This document shows positions 11,001-18,712 of a DNA stretch of 64,000 nt, one piece after another. The notes under the pieces are model-generated. The model ran no database searches. It was not told where the DNA came from and saw only the letters and a list, made by a program, of their open reading frames with translations. The DNA is taken from contig NC_015865.1 of the NCBI RefSeq assembly GCF_000221185.1, positions 1,178,001 through 1,242,000 on the forward strand, read 5' to 3'. Source of the DNA: Thermococcus sp. 4557 (GTDB taxonomy: Archaea > Methanobacteriota_B > Thermococci > Thermococcales > Thermococcaceae). Each line of letters starts with the position of its first letter. The stretch's first letter is position 1. The translations under genes were made by a program, and so were the position numbers.

Positions 11001-12093
11001 CGTCCTTGATGAGCTGGTTCCGCAGGGCTTTGAACCGACCCAGGAAGAGCAGCTGAGCAGCTACGACGCAAACGACATGAAGCTCGCCACCGTCAGGGCC
11101 ATTCCGCTCCTCAAGCAGGGCATCGTTGTGACCGACCCCGAGGGTGACGACCACGGCCCAGGAAGCTACGTCTACCCAACGGACGCGGTCTTCAAGCCGG
11201 GAGTCTTCGATCTCCTCAAGTTCAAGATGACGGAGGGCAGCGATGACTGGACCCTCGAATTCTACTTCAGGGACCTCGGGGGCAACCCGTGGAACGGTCC
11301 AAACGGCTTCAGCCTCCAGATAATCGAAGCGTACTTCGACTTCAAGGACGGCGGAAACGTCTCGGCGATAAAGATGTTCCCGGACGGACCCGGAAGCAAC
11401 GTCCAGCTCGACCCGCGCCACCCGTGGGACGTGGCCCTCAGAATCGCGGGATGGGACTACGGAAACCTCATCATCCTCCCGAACGGAACCGTTTACCAGG
11501 GCGAGATGCAGATTTCAGCCGACCCCGTCAAGAACGCCATAACAGTCAAGGTTCCGAAGAAGTACCTGCCGAACGTTGGAGATTACGGGCTCTATGCGGC
11601 AGTCATCACCGGCTCCCAAGACGGCTACGGCCCTGACAAGTGGAGGCCAGTGGCCGTTGAGGCGGAGCAGTGGAAGCTCGGAGGGGCGGAGGCAGACGCG
11701 GTTATCAACGGTGTAGCCCCGCGCGTCATGGACGAACTCGTCCCGGCGGACTTCAGTCCGACCCAGGAAGAGCAGCTGAGCAGCTACGACGCAAACGACA
11801 TGAAGCTCGCCACCATCCTCATGATACCCCTCGTGGAGGGCAGCGGCGGGGAGGAGCCGACCCCGACCGAGACCACCACTACCAGCGAGACGAGCAGTTC
11901 AAGCACCTCCTCCACGACGAGCTCCCCAAGCCAGACCACAACGACCCCAACAACTACCACCGGCCCGAGCACGAGCCCCACTACCACATCAAGCCCCACC
12001 ACAACCACCACCGGCGGTGGAGGCGGAATCTGCGGCCCCGCCGTCCTTGTGGGACTCGCCCTGCTGCCGCTCCTCATCAGGAGGCGGCGCTGA
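8023..12093 (+). CDS. apu: Secreted GH57 amylopullulanase, CGP-CTERM anchored
   Basis: Cleaves alpha-1,4 and alpha-1,6 bonds in starch and pullulan outside the cell, feeding the importer encoded around it. A 27-residue signal peptide (ending VGAAEP) is followed by the GH57 domain (WHQHQPYYY near residue 40). Nucleophile Glu318 sits in GWAAES and Asp421 in TLDGEN; without the signal peptide these are 291 and 394, the numbers reported for Thermococcales amylopullulanases. After a helical and a beta-sandwich region come two near-identical 241-residue modules (797-1037 and 1038-1278), a Ser/Thr/Pro stalk, then GGGGGICGPAVL, a hydrophobic stretch and RRRR: the CGP-CTERM sorting signal of Thermococcaceae. 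RBS GAGGTGATAAC. Length 1356. Confidence 0.95.
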   Translation: MKRVVALLLAFLMVGSLIGANVKTVGAAEPKPLNVIIVWHQHQPYYYDPVQDVYTRPWVRLHAANNYWKMAYYLSQYPDVHVTIDLSGSLIAQLADYMNGKKDTYQIITEKIASGEPLTVDEKWFMLQAPGGFFDHTIPWNGEPITDPNGNPIRDFWDRYTELKDKMMAAKAKYANLPLEEQKAAVTNEFTEQDYIDLAVLFNLAWTDYKYIMDTPELKALYDKVDEGGYTREDVKTVLDAQLWLLNHTFEEHEKINLLLGNGNVEVTVVPYAHPIGPILNDFGWEGDFDDQVKRADELYKQYLGNGTAVPVGGWAAESALNDKTLETLAENGWTWVMTDQLVLDRLGVEKTVENYHKPWVAEFNGKKIYLFPRDHALSDRVGFTYGGMNQYQAVDDFVNELLKLQKENYDGSLVYVVTLDGENPWENYPYDGKLFLTELYRKLTELQEQGLIRTLTPSEYIQLYGDQANRLTPRMMERLDLTGNNVNALLKAQSLGDLYDTVGVKEEMQWPESSWIDGTISTWIGEPQENYGWYWLYMARKALMENKDKMSQANWEKAHEYLLRAEASDWFWWYGSDQNSGQDYTFDRYLKTYLYEMYRLAGVEPPSYLFGNYFPDGEPYVTRALDGLKEGEMKNYSSMSPLANGVSVYFDGDGLHFVVRGNLDRFEVSIWEKDERVGNTFTLLQERPTELRYSMFPFSADSVGLLITKHVVYENGKAEIYGTTDYEKSEKLGDATVEQTSDGVEVIVPFDYLKNPSDFYFAVSTAKDGNLEIITTPIELKLPTEVKGVTIADIADPEGDDHGPGSYVYPTDGVFAEGAFDLLRFRMLEQTESYVMEFYFRDLGGNPWNGPNGFSLQIIEVYLDFKDGGNSSAIKMFPDGPGTNVQLDPNHPWDVAFRIAGWDYGNLIILPNGTAIQGEMQISADPVKNAVIVKVPKKYIAINEDYGLWGDVLVGSQDGYGPDKWRPVAVDAEQWKLGGADPQAVINGVAPRVLDELVPQGFEPTQEEQLSSYDANDMKLATVRAIPLLKQGIVVTDPEGDDHGPGSYVYPTDAVFKPGVFDLLKFKMTEGSDDWTLEFYFRDLGGNPWNGPNGFSLQIIEAYFDFKDGGNVSAIKMFPDGPGSNVQLDPRHPWDVALRIAGWDYGNLIILPNGTVYQGEMQISADPVKNAITVKVPKKYLPNVGDYGLYAAVITGSQDGYGPDKWRPVAVEAEQWKLGGAEADAVINGVAPRVMDELVPADFSPTQEEQLSSYDANDMKLATILMIPLVEGSGGEEPTPTETTTTSETSSSSTSSTTSSPSQTTTTPTTTTGPSTSPTTTSSPTTTTTGGGGGICGPAVLVGLALLPLLIRRRR
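10411..11856 (+). repeat. Tandem duplication inside apu (2 x 723 bp)
   Basis: Two head-to-tail units, 10411-11133 and 11134-11856, each encode 241 residues starting DPEGDDHGPGSYVYPTD and ending near YDANDMKLAT. Several stretches are identical at DNA level, including about 50 bases at the 3' end of each unit, so the duplication is recent or kept alike by gene conversion. The encoded modules resemble the C-terminal carbohydrate-binding modules seen in glucodextranase and other pullulanases. Confidence 0.88.
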
Positions 12094-12123
12094 CCTTTAA
12101 TTTCAAATTTTTGAGGTGATAGC

Positions 12124-13242
12124 ATGGCTGAAGTCAAGCTCATCAACGTCTGGAAGCAGTTTGGAGAGTTCACCGCCGTCAAAGACATGAACCTCGAGGT
12201 CAAGGATGGAGAGTTCATGATACTCCTCGGCCCGAGCGGCTGCGGAAAGACGACGACGCTGAGGATGATAGCGGGACTGGAGGAGCCAAGCAGGGGACAG
12301 GTGTACATAGGGGACACGCTCGTAGCGGACCCAGAGAAGGGTGTCTTCGTCCCGCCCAAGGATAGAGACATAGCCATGGTCTTCCAGAGCTACGCCCTCT
12401 ATCCACACATGACGGTCTACGACAACATAGCGTTTCCCCTCAAGCTCAGGAAGGTGCCGAAGCAGGAGATTGACCAGCGCGTTAGAGAAGTCGCCGAGAT
12501 GCTGGGCCTCACCGAATTCCTGAAGAGGAAGCCGAGAGAGCTCTCTGGAGGCCAGAGACAGCGTGTTGCTCTCGGAAGGGCCATAGTGAGAAAGCCGCAC
12601 GTCTTCCTGATGGACGAGCCGCTGAGCAACCTCGACGCCAAGCTCCGTGTCAAGATGCGCGCCGAACTGAAGAGGCTCCAGAAGCAGCTCGGGGTCACCA
12701 CCATCTACGTCACCCACGACCAGGTGGAGGCAATGACGATGGGCGACAGGATAGCGGTCATCAACCAGGGCGTGCTCCAACAGGTCGGAACCCCAGACGA
12801 GGTCTACAACAGGCCCGCCAACACCTTCGTCGCGGGCTTCATCGGGGCCCCTCCGATGAACTTCATCGATGCCACCGTAACCGAGGACGGTTTCGCTGAC
12901 TTCGGCGAGTTCAGACTGAAGCTCCTCCCCGACCAGGTGGAGGTTCTGAGGGACAGGGGGCTCCTCGGAAAGGAGGTTATCTTTGGAATCCGCCCGGAGG
13001 ACCTCTATGACGCCATGTTCGCCCAGGTGAAGATACCGGGCGAGAACATGGCGCGGGCAATGGTGGATATCATAGAGAACCTAGGAAACGAGAAGATAGT
13101 CCACCTGAGGATCGGCGACATAAACTTCCTCGGCGCCTTCCGCTCGGAGTCCAGGGTCGTGGAGGGCCAGGAGGTCGACGTGGTCTTCGACATGCGCAAG
13201 GTCCACGTCTTCGAGAAGGGAAGCGGAAAGGCCGTATTCTGA
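12124..13242 (+). CDS. malK: Maltodextrin ABC importer ATPase MalK
   Basis: Energises the MalFG permease. Walker A GPSGCGKT at residues 36-43, Q-loop VFQSY near 87, signature LSGGQRQR at 140-147, Walker B FLMDEP at 161-166 and the H-loop THDQ follow in the right order. Residues ~240-372 are the beta-rich OB/TOBE regulatory domain typical of CUT1-family sugar importers. Length 372 fits. The start follows GAGGTGATAGC. It is the last gene of the operon, separated from the permease genes by apu, as in other Thermococcales maltodextrin loci. Confidence 0.94.
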   Translation: MAEVKLINVWKQFGEFTAVKDMNLEVKDGEFMILLGPSGCGKTTTLRMIAGLEEPSRGQVYIGDTLVADPEKGVFVPPKDRDIAMVFQSYALYPHMTVYDNIAFPLKLRKVPKQEIDQRVREVAEMLGLTEFLKRKPRELSGGQRQRVALGRAIVRKPHVFLMDEPLSNLDAKLRVKMRAELKRLQKQLGVTTIYVTHDQVEAMTMGDRIAVINQGVLQQVGTPDEVYNRPANTFVAGFIGAPPMNFIDATVTEDGFADFGEFRLKLLPDQVEVLRDRGLLGKEVIFGIRPEDLYDAMFAQVKIPGENMARAMVDIIENLGNEKIVHLRIGDINFLGAFRSESRVVEGQEVDVVFDMRKVHVFEKGSGKAVF

Positions 13243-13274
13243 AGCTTTTTAAATCCCCCTTCCCATTTTCTTCC

Positions 13275-13679
13275 ATGAGCATAGAGGACTTCGCCGATTT
13301 TCTGGCCAGGGAGGTGCCGAAGGGCAGGATAGCCGAGCTTGGGATAGGCTTCCAGTTCAAAGTGGCGCTCAGACTCAAGGAGCTGGGCTACGACGTTCTG
13401 GCCGTTGACTGGAATCCGGCGTCCGTCGAGAGGGCGGCGGAGCTCGGCCTGAACGCCGTCAGGGACGACCTCTTCAGCCCAAAGGTGGAGCTCTACGAGG
13501 GGGTCGCGGCGCTTTACTCCGTGAGGCCAACTCCGGAGATAGTGCGGCCGATCCTGAGGCTCGGGCGGAAACTCCACGTCTCCGTTTACATCCTCCCGCT
13601 CACGGGGGACACCATGCCGAGGACGATGAGGCTCACCAACTTCAGGGGACTGGCGATATACTCCACTAAAGGTATTTAA
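13275..13679 (+). CDS. UPF0146 family protein
   Basis: Small protein (134 residues) with a Rossmann-like beginning of methyltransferase type: an IAELGIGFQFKVALRLKE loop and DVLAVDWNP after strand 2. It resembles the archaeal UPF0146 family, whose role is unknown; the later methyltransferase motifs are absent, so enzyme activity is doubtful. A TTTTTAAA TATA box at 13246-13253 lies 25 bases before the ATG and no ribosome site is visible, so the mRNA is probably leaderless and separate from malK. The promoter of the next gene lies in its last codons. Confidence 0.75.
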   Translation: MSIEDFADFLAREVPKGRIAELGIGFQFKVALRLKELGYDVLAVDWNPASVERAAELGLNAVRDDLFSPKVELYEGVAALYSVRPTPEIVRPILRLGRKLHVSVYILPLTGDTMPRTMRLTNFRGLAIYSTKGI

Positions 13680-13708
13680 ACCGCCTCCCAAGTAGTCATG
13701 GTGGTGAT

Positions 13709-15073
13709 ATGAAGCTCTTCGGTACCGCTGGAATTAGGGGCACCCTGTGGGAGAAGGTCACGCCGGAACTCGCGATGAACCTCGGAAAGGCAGTTGGCAC
13801 GTACATCGACGGAAAAACTGTGGCGGTTGCGAGGGACGGCAGAACGTCGAGCGTAATGCTCCAGAGCGCCCTCATCTCGGGACTTCTCTCGACGGGAGCC
13901 GAGGTTCTTGATTTCGGTTTGATACCAACGCCCGCTTTAGCGTGGGGAACGCGGGAGCACGGCGATGGGGGAGTCATGATAACGGCGAGCCACAATCCAC
14001 CGACGGACAACGGGATAAAGGTCTTCAACGGCGACGGAACGGAGTTCTACGTCGAGCAGGAGAGGGAACTGGAGGAACTCGTTTTCTCCGGAAACTTCAG
14101 AAAGGCAGCATGGAGTGAGATAAAGACAGTAAAAGCCCTCGATATCACCAAAGACTACATAGGGGCCGTCCTCGACTTCGTGAACCACGAGACCAACTTA
14201 AAAGTCCTCTACGACGGCGCCAACGGTGCCGGGAGCGTTCTGGCCCCCTATCTGCTCCGCGAGATGGGGGCGAGAGTTATAAGCGTGAACGCCCACGTTG
14301 ACGGCCACTTCCCCGGAAGGAAGCCGGAGCCGAGGTACGAGAACATCGCCTATCTCGGCGAGCTGGCGAGAGAGCTCGGCGTTGACCTCGTCGTCGCCCA
14401 GGACGGCGACGCCGACAGGATAGCGGTCTTCGATGAGAAGTGCCAGTACGTGAATGAGGACACCGTTATAGCCCTCTTCGCAAAGCTCTACGTGGAGGAG
14501 CACGGAGGGGGAACGGTTGTCGTTTCCATAGACACGGGCTCGAGGATAGACCACGTCGTTGAGAACGCCGGCGGCAGGGTCGTAAGGATTCCCCTCGGTC
14601 AGCCCCACGATGGGATAAAGAAGTACGGGGCAATCTTCGCCGCCGAGCCATGGAAGCTGGTCCACCCGAAGTTCGGACCATGGATAGACAGCTTCGTGAC
14701 CATGGGACTCCTCATAAAGCTCATAGACGAGCGCGGAAAACCGCTCTCCCAGATAATCCGGGAGGAGATACCGACATACTACCTCACCAAGAAGAACGTG
14801 AAGTGCCCGGACGAGTTCAAGAAGGCCACCCTTGAGAGGGCCTACCGGGCCCTCGAAGAGAAGCTGCGGGGAGAGGTGAAGGAGGTTCTCACGATTTCCG
14901 GCTACCGCTTCCAGCTGAAAGACGGCTCGTGGATTCTGGTCAGGCCAAGCGGAACGGAGCCGAAGATCCGCGTCGTCGTTGAGGCGCCGAGCGAGAAGAG
15001 GCGCGACGAGCTCTTTGGGCTGGCCTACGGCACCGTCAGGAGGGCCGCAGAGGAAGCCATGAGGAAGGACTGA
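13709..15073 (+). CDS. Phosphohexomutase (phosphoglucosamine/phosphomannomutase family)
   Basis: Interconverts hexose-1- and hexose-6-phosphates through a phosphoserine enzyme. The active-site loop TASHNPPTDNGIK carries Ser94, the metal loop DGDADR has Asp232, 234 and 236, the sugar loop is near residue 310 (AAEPWK) and the C-terminal phosphate loop reads RPSGTEPKIRV. Length 454 and domain order are those of archaeal GlmM-like mutases. Glucosamine, mannose and glucose phosphates are all possible substrates. Adjacent glycogen and maltodextrin genes make phosphoglucomutase activity plausible, but that is inference. RBS GGTGGTGAT; a TATTTAAA TATA box lies at the end of the preceding gene. Confidence 0.85.
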   Translation: MKLFGTAGIRGTLWEKVTPELAMNLGKAVGTYIDGKTVAVARDGRTSSVMLQSALISGLLSTGAEVLDFGLIPTPALAWGTREHGDGGVMITASHNPPTDNGIKVFNGDGTEFYVEQERELEELVFSGNFRKAAWSEIKTVKALDITKDYIGAVLDFVNHETNLKVLYDGANGAGSVLAPYLLREMGARVISVNAHVDGHFPGRKPEPRYENIAYLGELARELGVDLVVAQDGDADRIAVFDEKCQYVNEDTVIALFAKLYVEEHGGGTVVVSIDTGSRIDHVVENAGGRVVRIPLGQPHDGIKKYGAIFAAEPWKLVHPKFGPWIDSFVTMGLLIKLIDERGKPLSQIIREEIPTYYLTKKNVKCPDEFKKATLERAYRALEEKLRGEVKEVLTISGYRFQLKDGSWILVRPSGTEPKIRVVVEAPSEKRRDELFGLAYGTVRRAAEEAMRKD

Positions 15074-15089
15074 GCTACATTTTCCATTT

Positions 15090-15311
15090 TTAGACCATAA
15101 TCCCAAGCAACCAGCCGGCCGTTCCAGCGAGGAATATTAACCCCAAATCCCGGACGAGAACCCAAGGCCCGGGCCTCTTTCCGGTTCCCCTCAGGTAGAA
15201 CCAGTATATGAACACCGGAACCAGGAGGTCCAGCGACAGATAGGACTCACCAAAGAACAGATTGAGCAGGAATGAAAAAATCGAAACCAGAATCAGGGCC
15301 TTTCCGCCCAT
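15090..15311 (-). CDS. Small hypothetical membrane protein
   Basis: 73 residues with two or three hydrophobic segments (ALILVSIFSFLLNLFF, LLVPVFIYWFYL and a C-terminal AGTAGWLLGIMV). I do not recognise a family. The ATG at 15311 is favoured because GAGGGG lies six bases before it; an upstream ATG at 15329 would overlap the preceding gene. It follows the MBL-fold gene by ten bases on the same strand and is probably co-transcribed with it. It is convergent with the phosphohexomutase gene, with 16 bases between the stops. Confidence 0.6.
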   Translation of the reverse strand: MGGKALILVSIFSFLLNLFFGESYLSLDLLVPVFIYWFYLRGTGKRPGPWVLVRDLGLIFLAGTAGWLLGIMV

Positions 15312-15321
15312 CACAACCCCC

Positions 15322-16167
15322 TCAGACAAACCTCGCCGGCCTCAGGGTCCTCACGGCTATGCCGTCCCTCCCCACCATGACCTTGAAGCCCTCCTTGGCC
15401 ACGTAAGTCTTGACGCCCGTGACGGTTTCGATGTATTTGGCCTCCTTGTATGGGTTCGCGAAGTGCATCTTCATGCCTATATGGCTCATCACAAGGACCT
15501 CGGGCTTCTCACGCATCCTCTTGAGCATCATGACGATGTCGTCGGTGCTCAGGTGGTACGGGATGCCCATGTCCCTCGGCCTGGTGACCGCCGCGATGAG
15601 CAGTCTCGAACCGTCGTGCCAGTCGGTGAGGCCGTCGAAGTAAGCCGTGTCGGGAATGTACGAGATGTCGCCCAGGGAGCTCTTCATGCGGAAGCCGATG
15701 GTGGTCGGGTCCGAGTGCTGGGTCGGGGTTATCACCATCTCCTCGTCGCCTATCGCTATCCTGCTTCCCGGCTCCGGGATGTGTATGCTCTCGAGCACAT
15801 CCAGGTGGTACTTGCTGACGGCCGGCGTGTGGGTCTCGTCGCCGTAGACGACGCTCTTGGATGCTATGAGAACGCCCCTCTTCTTGAGTGCGCCGCCCGT
15901 CATGGCCTCTATCATGACCTCGACGTCGTTGCAGTGGTCCACGTGCCTGTGGGAGACGAAGATGACGTCGAGCTTTCTGGGGTCGAGCTTGTAGCGCCAG
16001 GAGCGCACGAGGGCGCCGGGCCCGGGGTCAACGTAGATGTTCCTGCTGGCGCGTATGTGGAAGCCGCCGGTGGAGCGGAACTGGGTTATGGTGATGAACC
16101 TGCCGCCGCCGCTACCGAGGAAGGTTATCTCTATCAAATCTCCACCCCCGTGTTCTTCTGCAGACAT
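15322..16167 (-). CDS. MBL-fold metallo-hydrolase
   Basis: Metallo-beta-lactamase fold enzyme with the metal motif SHRHVDH (His73, His75, Asp77, His78), later metal ligands near TPTQHSDPTT and SHIGMKMHF, and the opening GSGGGRFITITQFRSTGG common to an archaeal group of uncharacterised hydrolases. Length 281. Substrate unknown; phosphodiester or nucleic acid cleavage is typical for relatives, without proof here. A CTTATATA TATA box lies about 25 bases before the ATG at 16167, so the message may be leaderless. An in-frame TTG at 16137 preceded by GGGGGTGGAGAT is the alternative start. Confidence 0.8.
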   Translation of the reverse strand: MSAEEHGGGDLIEITFLGSGGGRFITITQFRSTGGFHIRASRNIYVDPGPGALVRSWRYKLDPRKLDVIFVSHRHVDHCNDVEVMIEAMTGGALKKRGVLIASKSVVYGDETHTPAVSKYHLDVLESIHIPEPGSRIAIGDEEMVITPTQHSDPTTIGFRMKSSLGDISYIPDTAYFDGLTDWHDGSRLLIAAVTRPRDMGIPYHLSTDDIVMMLKRMREKPEVLVMSHIGMKMHFANPYKEAKYIETVTGVKTYVAKEGFKVMVGRDGIAVRTLRPARFV

Positions 16168-16434
16168 AGGGGTATCACGGAGGGAGTATATAAGACATTG
16201 CCCTTTCCCCGAACGGATGGAAACATATGAACACTCAGATAAATAACTTCAAATTCATATGAATGACATGTAACATAATGTCAAATGAATACATCCCTTC
16301 GCCGACAAATATATCACAAAGTGGAACAGTGTAGAGTCAAAAATTTTCCAGATAATTGTAAAATTGGAAGCCTAACAAAACATTTTTAACGATTCATGTA
16401 TCCAACTACTACGTCACCGTTTGGAGGTGCGGAT
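16168..16434. promoter_or_regulatory. Divergent intergenic region with palindromes (MBL / OPT promoters)
   Basis: AT-rich 267-base gap. It contains the MBL TATA box (16187-16194), a TTTTTAA element near 16383-16389 suited to the OPT gene, a perfect 12-base palindrome ATTCATATGAAT (16253-16264) and, directly next to it, inverted arms GACAT/ATGTC (16265-16269 and 16278-16282). The palindromes lie over 100 bases upstream of the OPT TATA box. No gene is seen here. Confidence 0.5.
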
Positions 16435-18309
16435 ATGGAGCTGAAACCGTACATACCACCCGAGAAATCGCTGCCCGAATACACAATCAAGGCTTTTGTT
16501 TTGGGCATCGTCCTTTCGATCATAATGGGCGCGGCAAACGCCTACCTCGGAATGTACGCCGGTATGACCGTGAGCGCCAGTATTCCCGCGGCGGTCATAT
16601 CGATGGCAATACTCCTTGCGTTCAAGGACAGGAACATCCTCGAAAACAACATGGTGCAGACCGCGGCTTCAGCGGGTGAGTCGCTGGCGGCGGGAGTCAT
16701 CTTCACCTTCCCGGCCCTCGTCGTTCTCGGCTACTACACGACCTTCCCGTACTATATAGTCACCATAATCGCAGCCCTCGGTGGTTCCCTCGGTGCCCTC
16801 TTCACCATAGTCCTCAGGAGGGCCTTCATAGCCGAGGAGAAGCTCCCGTACCCCGAGGGTATGGCCTGCGCCGAGGTCCTCATAGCCGGTGACAAGGGTG
16901 GAAGCCACGCCAAGCCGATACTCTACGGTGGAATCTTCGGAGGCCTTTTCAAGCTCTTCGGAAGCTCGGGCCTCTGGTCGGGAACCGTCGAGGCCGCCAA
17001 GATGGTCGGCTCCCGCGTCTACTACTTCGGAAGCGACCTCTCCGCGGCGCTCATAGCGGTTGGCTACATCGTCGGCCTCAACATAGCCTTCCTCGTCTTC
17101 CTCGGAGGCGCCATAGCCTGGTTCATAGCCATCCCGCTCTACGCCGGCCAGATGGGCCACACCGACCTCAGCCCGATTGACCTCGCCTGGACCATCTGGA
17201 GCACCAAGATCCGCTACATGGGTGTCGGCGCGATGGTCGTCGGTGGTCTCTGGAGCCTCATCAAGCTCAGGAACCCGATCAAGAGGGGTATCAAGGCCGG
17301 CCTTGAGGTTGCAAAGAGGAAGCAGTCGGGAGAAACCATACTCAGGACCGAAGAGGACCTTCCGCTCAACTACGTCCTCATGCTCATAGCGGCCTTCGTC
17401 ATCCCGCTGTTCCTGCTCTACTTCCACATCATCGGCTCCATCGGAATCGCGGCAATAATGGCGGTGATACTCCTCATAGTCGGCTTCCTCGGAAGCTCGA
17501 TAGCCGGCTACCTCGCGGGTGTCGTCGGTTCATCCAACAACCCGGTCTCTGGAATCACCATCATGAGCCTGCTCTTCACAGCCTTCGCCCTCAAGGCCCT
17601 CGGCCTCAGCGGAATGGAGGGCATGGCGGCGACAATACTCGTCGCGGCGGTCATCTGTACCGCGGCCGCCATAGCCGGTGACACCATGCAGGACCTCGCC
17701 ACCGGTTACATGGTCGGAGCTACGCCAAAGAGGCAGCAGGTCTTTGAGATGGTAGGAACCTTCTTCGCCGCCCTCGTCATGGCCCCGGTGCTCAACCTCC
17801 TCATCCAGGCCTACGGTATAGCGGGAACCCCGACGGCGAAGGAGAACGCCCTCGCCGCCCCGCAGGCCTTCCTCATGGCCAAGGTCACCGAGGGTGTCTT
17901 CACCGGCAACCTCGAGTGGAACATGATCTACATCGGCGCCGGAATAGCCATAGCCCTCATAATCCTCGACGAGATACTCGCCATGAAGGGCTCCAAGTTC
18001 AGGACCCCGGTCATGCCGGTCGCGGTCGGTATCTACCTGCCGCTCAGCCTCGGCGTTCCGATATTCATCGGCGGTCTCGTCAAGCACTTCGTCACCAAGT
18101 CCAGGAACGAGGAAGGGGAGAACCCGACCGACCCGGGAGTCCTCGGCGCCGCGGGACTCATCGCGGGCGAGGCCCTCATGGGTATATTCTTCGCCGCCCT
18201 CATCGTTGCGGGCGTCGCCCCGAGCTCGGGCTTCAGCAGCAACGTCCTTGGAGTCATCCTCCTCGCAGGAATAGCGCTCTGGCTCTACATGACGGGCAAG
18301 AGGAAGTGA
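16435..18309 (+). CDS. OPT-family oligopeptide transporter
   Basis: Proton-driven importer of peptides or peptide-like metal chelates. 624 residues with about 15 hydrophobic segments and the OPT signatures: an early GMYAGMTVSASIPAAV stretch, YPEGMACAEVLIAG, and the later GDTMQDLATGYMVGATPKRQ. The ATG at 16435 is chosen over one at 16396 because GGAGGTG precedes it and the TATA-like TTTTTAA at about 16385 would put the transcript start downstream of 16396. The next two genes encode a PqqD-like protein and a peptidase, so imported peptides may be handled locally; this is inference. Confidence 0.9.
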   Translation: MELKPYIPPEKSLPEYTIKAFVLGIVLSIIMGAANAYLGMYAGMTVSASIPAAVISMAILLAFKDRNILENNMVQTAASAGESLAAGVIFTFPALVVLGYYTTFPYYIVTIIAALGGSLGALFTIVLRRAFIAEEKLPYPEGMACAEVLIAGDKGGSHAKPILYGGIFGGLFKLFGSSGLWSGTVEAAKMVGSRVYYFGSDLSAALIAVGYIVGLNIAFLVFLGGAIAWFIAIPLYAGQMGHTDLSPIDLAWTIWSTKIRYMGVGAMVVGGLWSLIKLRNPIKRGIKAGLEVAKRKQSGETILRTEEDLPLNYVLMLIAAFVIPLFLLYFHIIGSIGIAAIMAVILLIVGFLGSSIAGYLAGVVGSSNNPVSGITIMSLLFTAFALKALGLSGMEGMAATILVAAVICTAAAIAGDTMQDLATGYMVGATPKRQQVFEMVGTFFAALVMAPVLNLLIQAYGIAGTPTAKENALAAPQAFLMAKVTEGVFTGNLEWNMIYIGAGIAIALIILDEILAMKGSKFRTPVMPVAVGIYLPLSLGVPIFIGGLVKHFVTKSRNEEGENPTDPGVLGAAGLIAGEALMGIFFAALIVAGVAPSSGFSSNVLGVILLAGIALWLYMTGKRK

Positions 18310-18363
18310 TTTTCCCCTCTTTTCTTTCCCAACCTTTAAATTTTGAACGCCGGAGGAATGGGC

Positions 18364-18699
18364 ATGGAAGAGTACATGAACCTCGTGCCAGTGCGCAACG
18401 AGAAGGTCGAACTGAGGAAGATAGAGGGGAAATACTACCTCCTGATTCCCATGGACTCGAAGCTGGACTTTCTGGCCAGGAGGCTCCACGGGGACTACAG
18501 GAGGATAGAGCTGGACGATATAGGAGCCTACGCGTGGGAGCTGTGCGACGGCAGGAGAACCGTGAAGGAGATAGGAAAGGCTCTGAAGGCCCGCTTTGGG
18601 GAGGACGCAGAGCCCCTCTACGAGCGCCTGGTGACTTTTCTTTTCGAGCTGGCGAAGAGGTATTTGATTGAGTTTAAAAGAACGGATGAATTAGGATGA
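18364..18699 (+). CDS. PqqD-like (RiPP recognition element fold) protein
   Basis: 111 residues. The pattern LDDIGAYAWELCDGRRTVKE, then a helix and VTFLFELAKRYLIEF, is that of PqqD domains, which in modified-peptide pathways bind the leader peptide and present it to a radical SAM enzyme. No radical SAM gene or precursor peptide is visible next to it, so a peptide-modification role is unproven; archaeal stand-alone PqqD proteins are common and uncharacterised. I chose the ATG at 18364, seven bases after GGAGG; an ATG at 18358 is too close to that site. A CTTTAAAT TATA box lies at 18334-18341. The promoter of the peptidase may lie in its final codons (TTTAAAAG). Confidence 0.72.
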   Translation: MEEYMNLVPVRNEKVELRKIEGKYYLLIPMDSKLDFLARRLHGDYRRIELDDIGAYAWELCDGRRTVKEIGKALKARFGEDAEPLYERLVTFLFELAKRYLIEFKRTDELG

Positions 18700-18712
18700 G
18701 GTGGTGATAACC

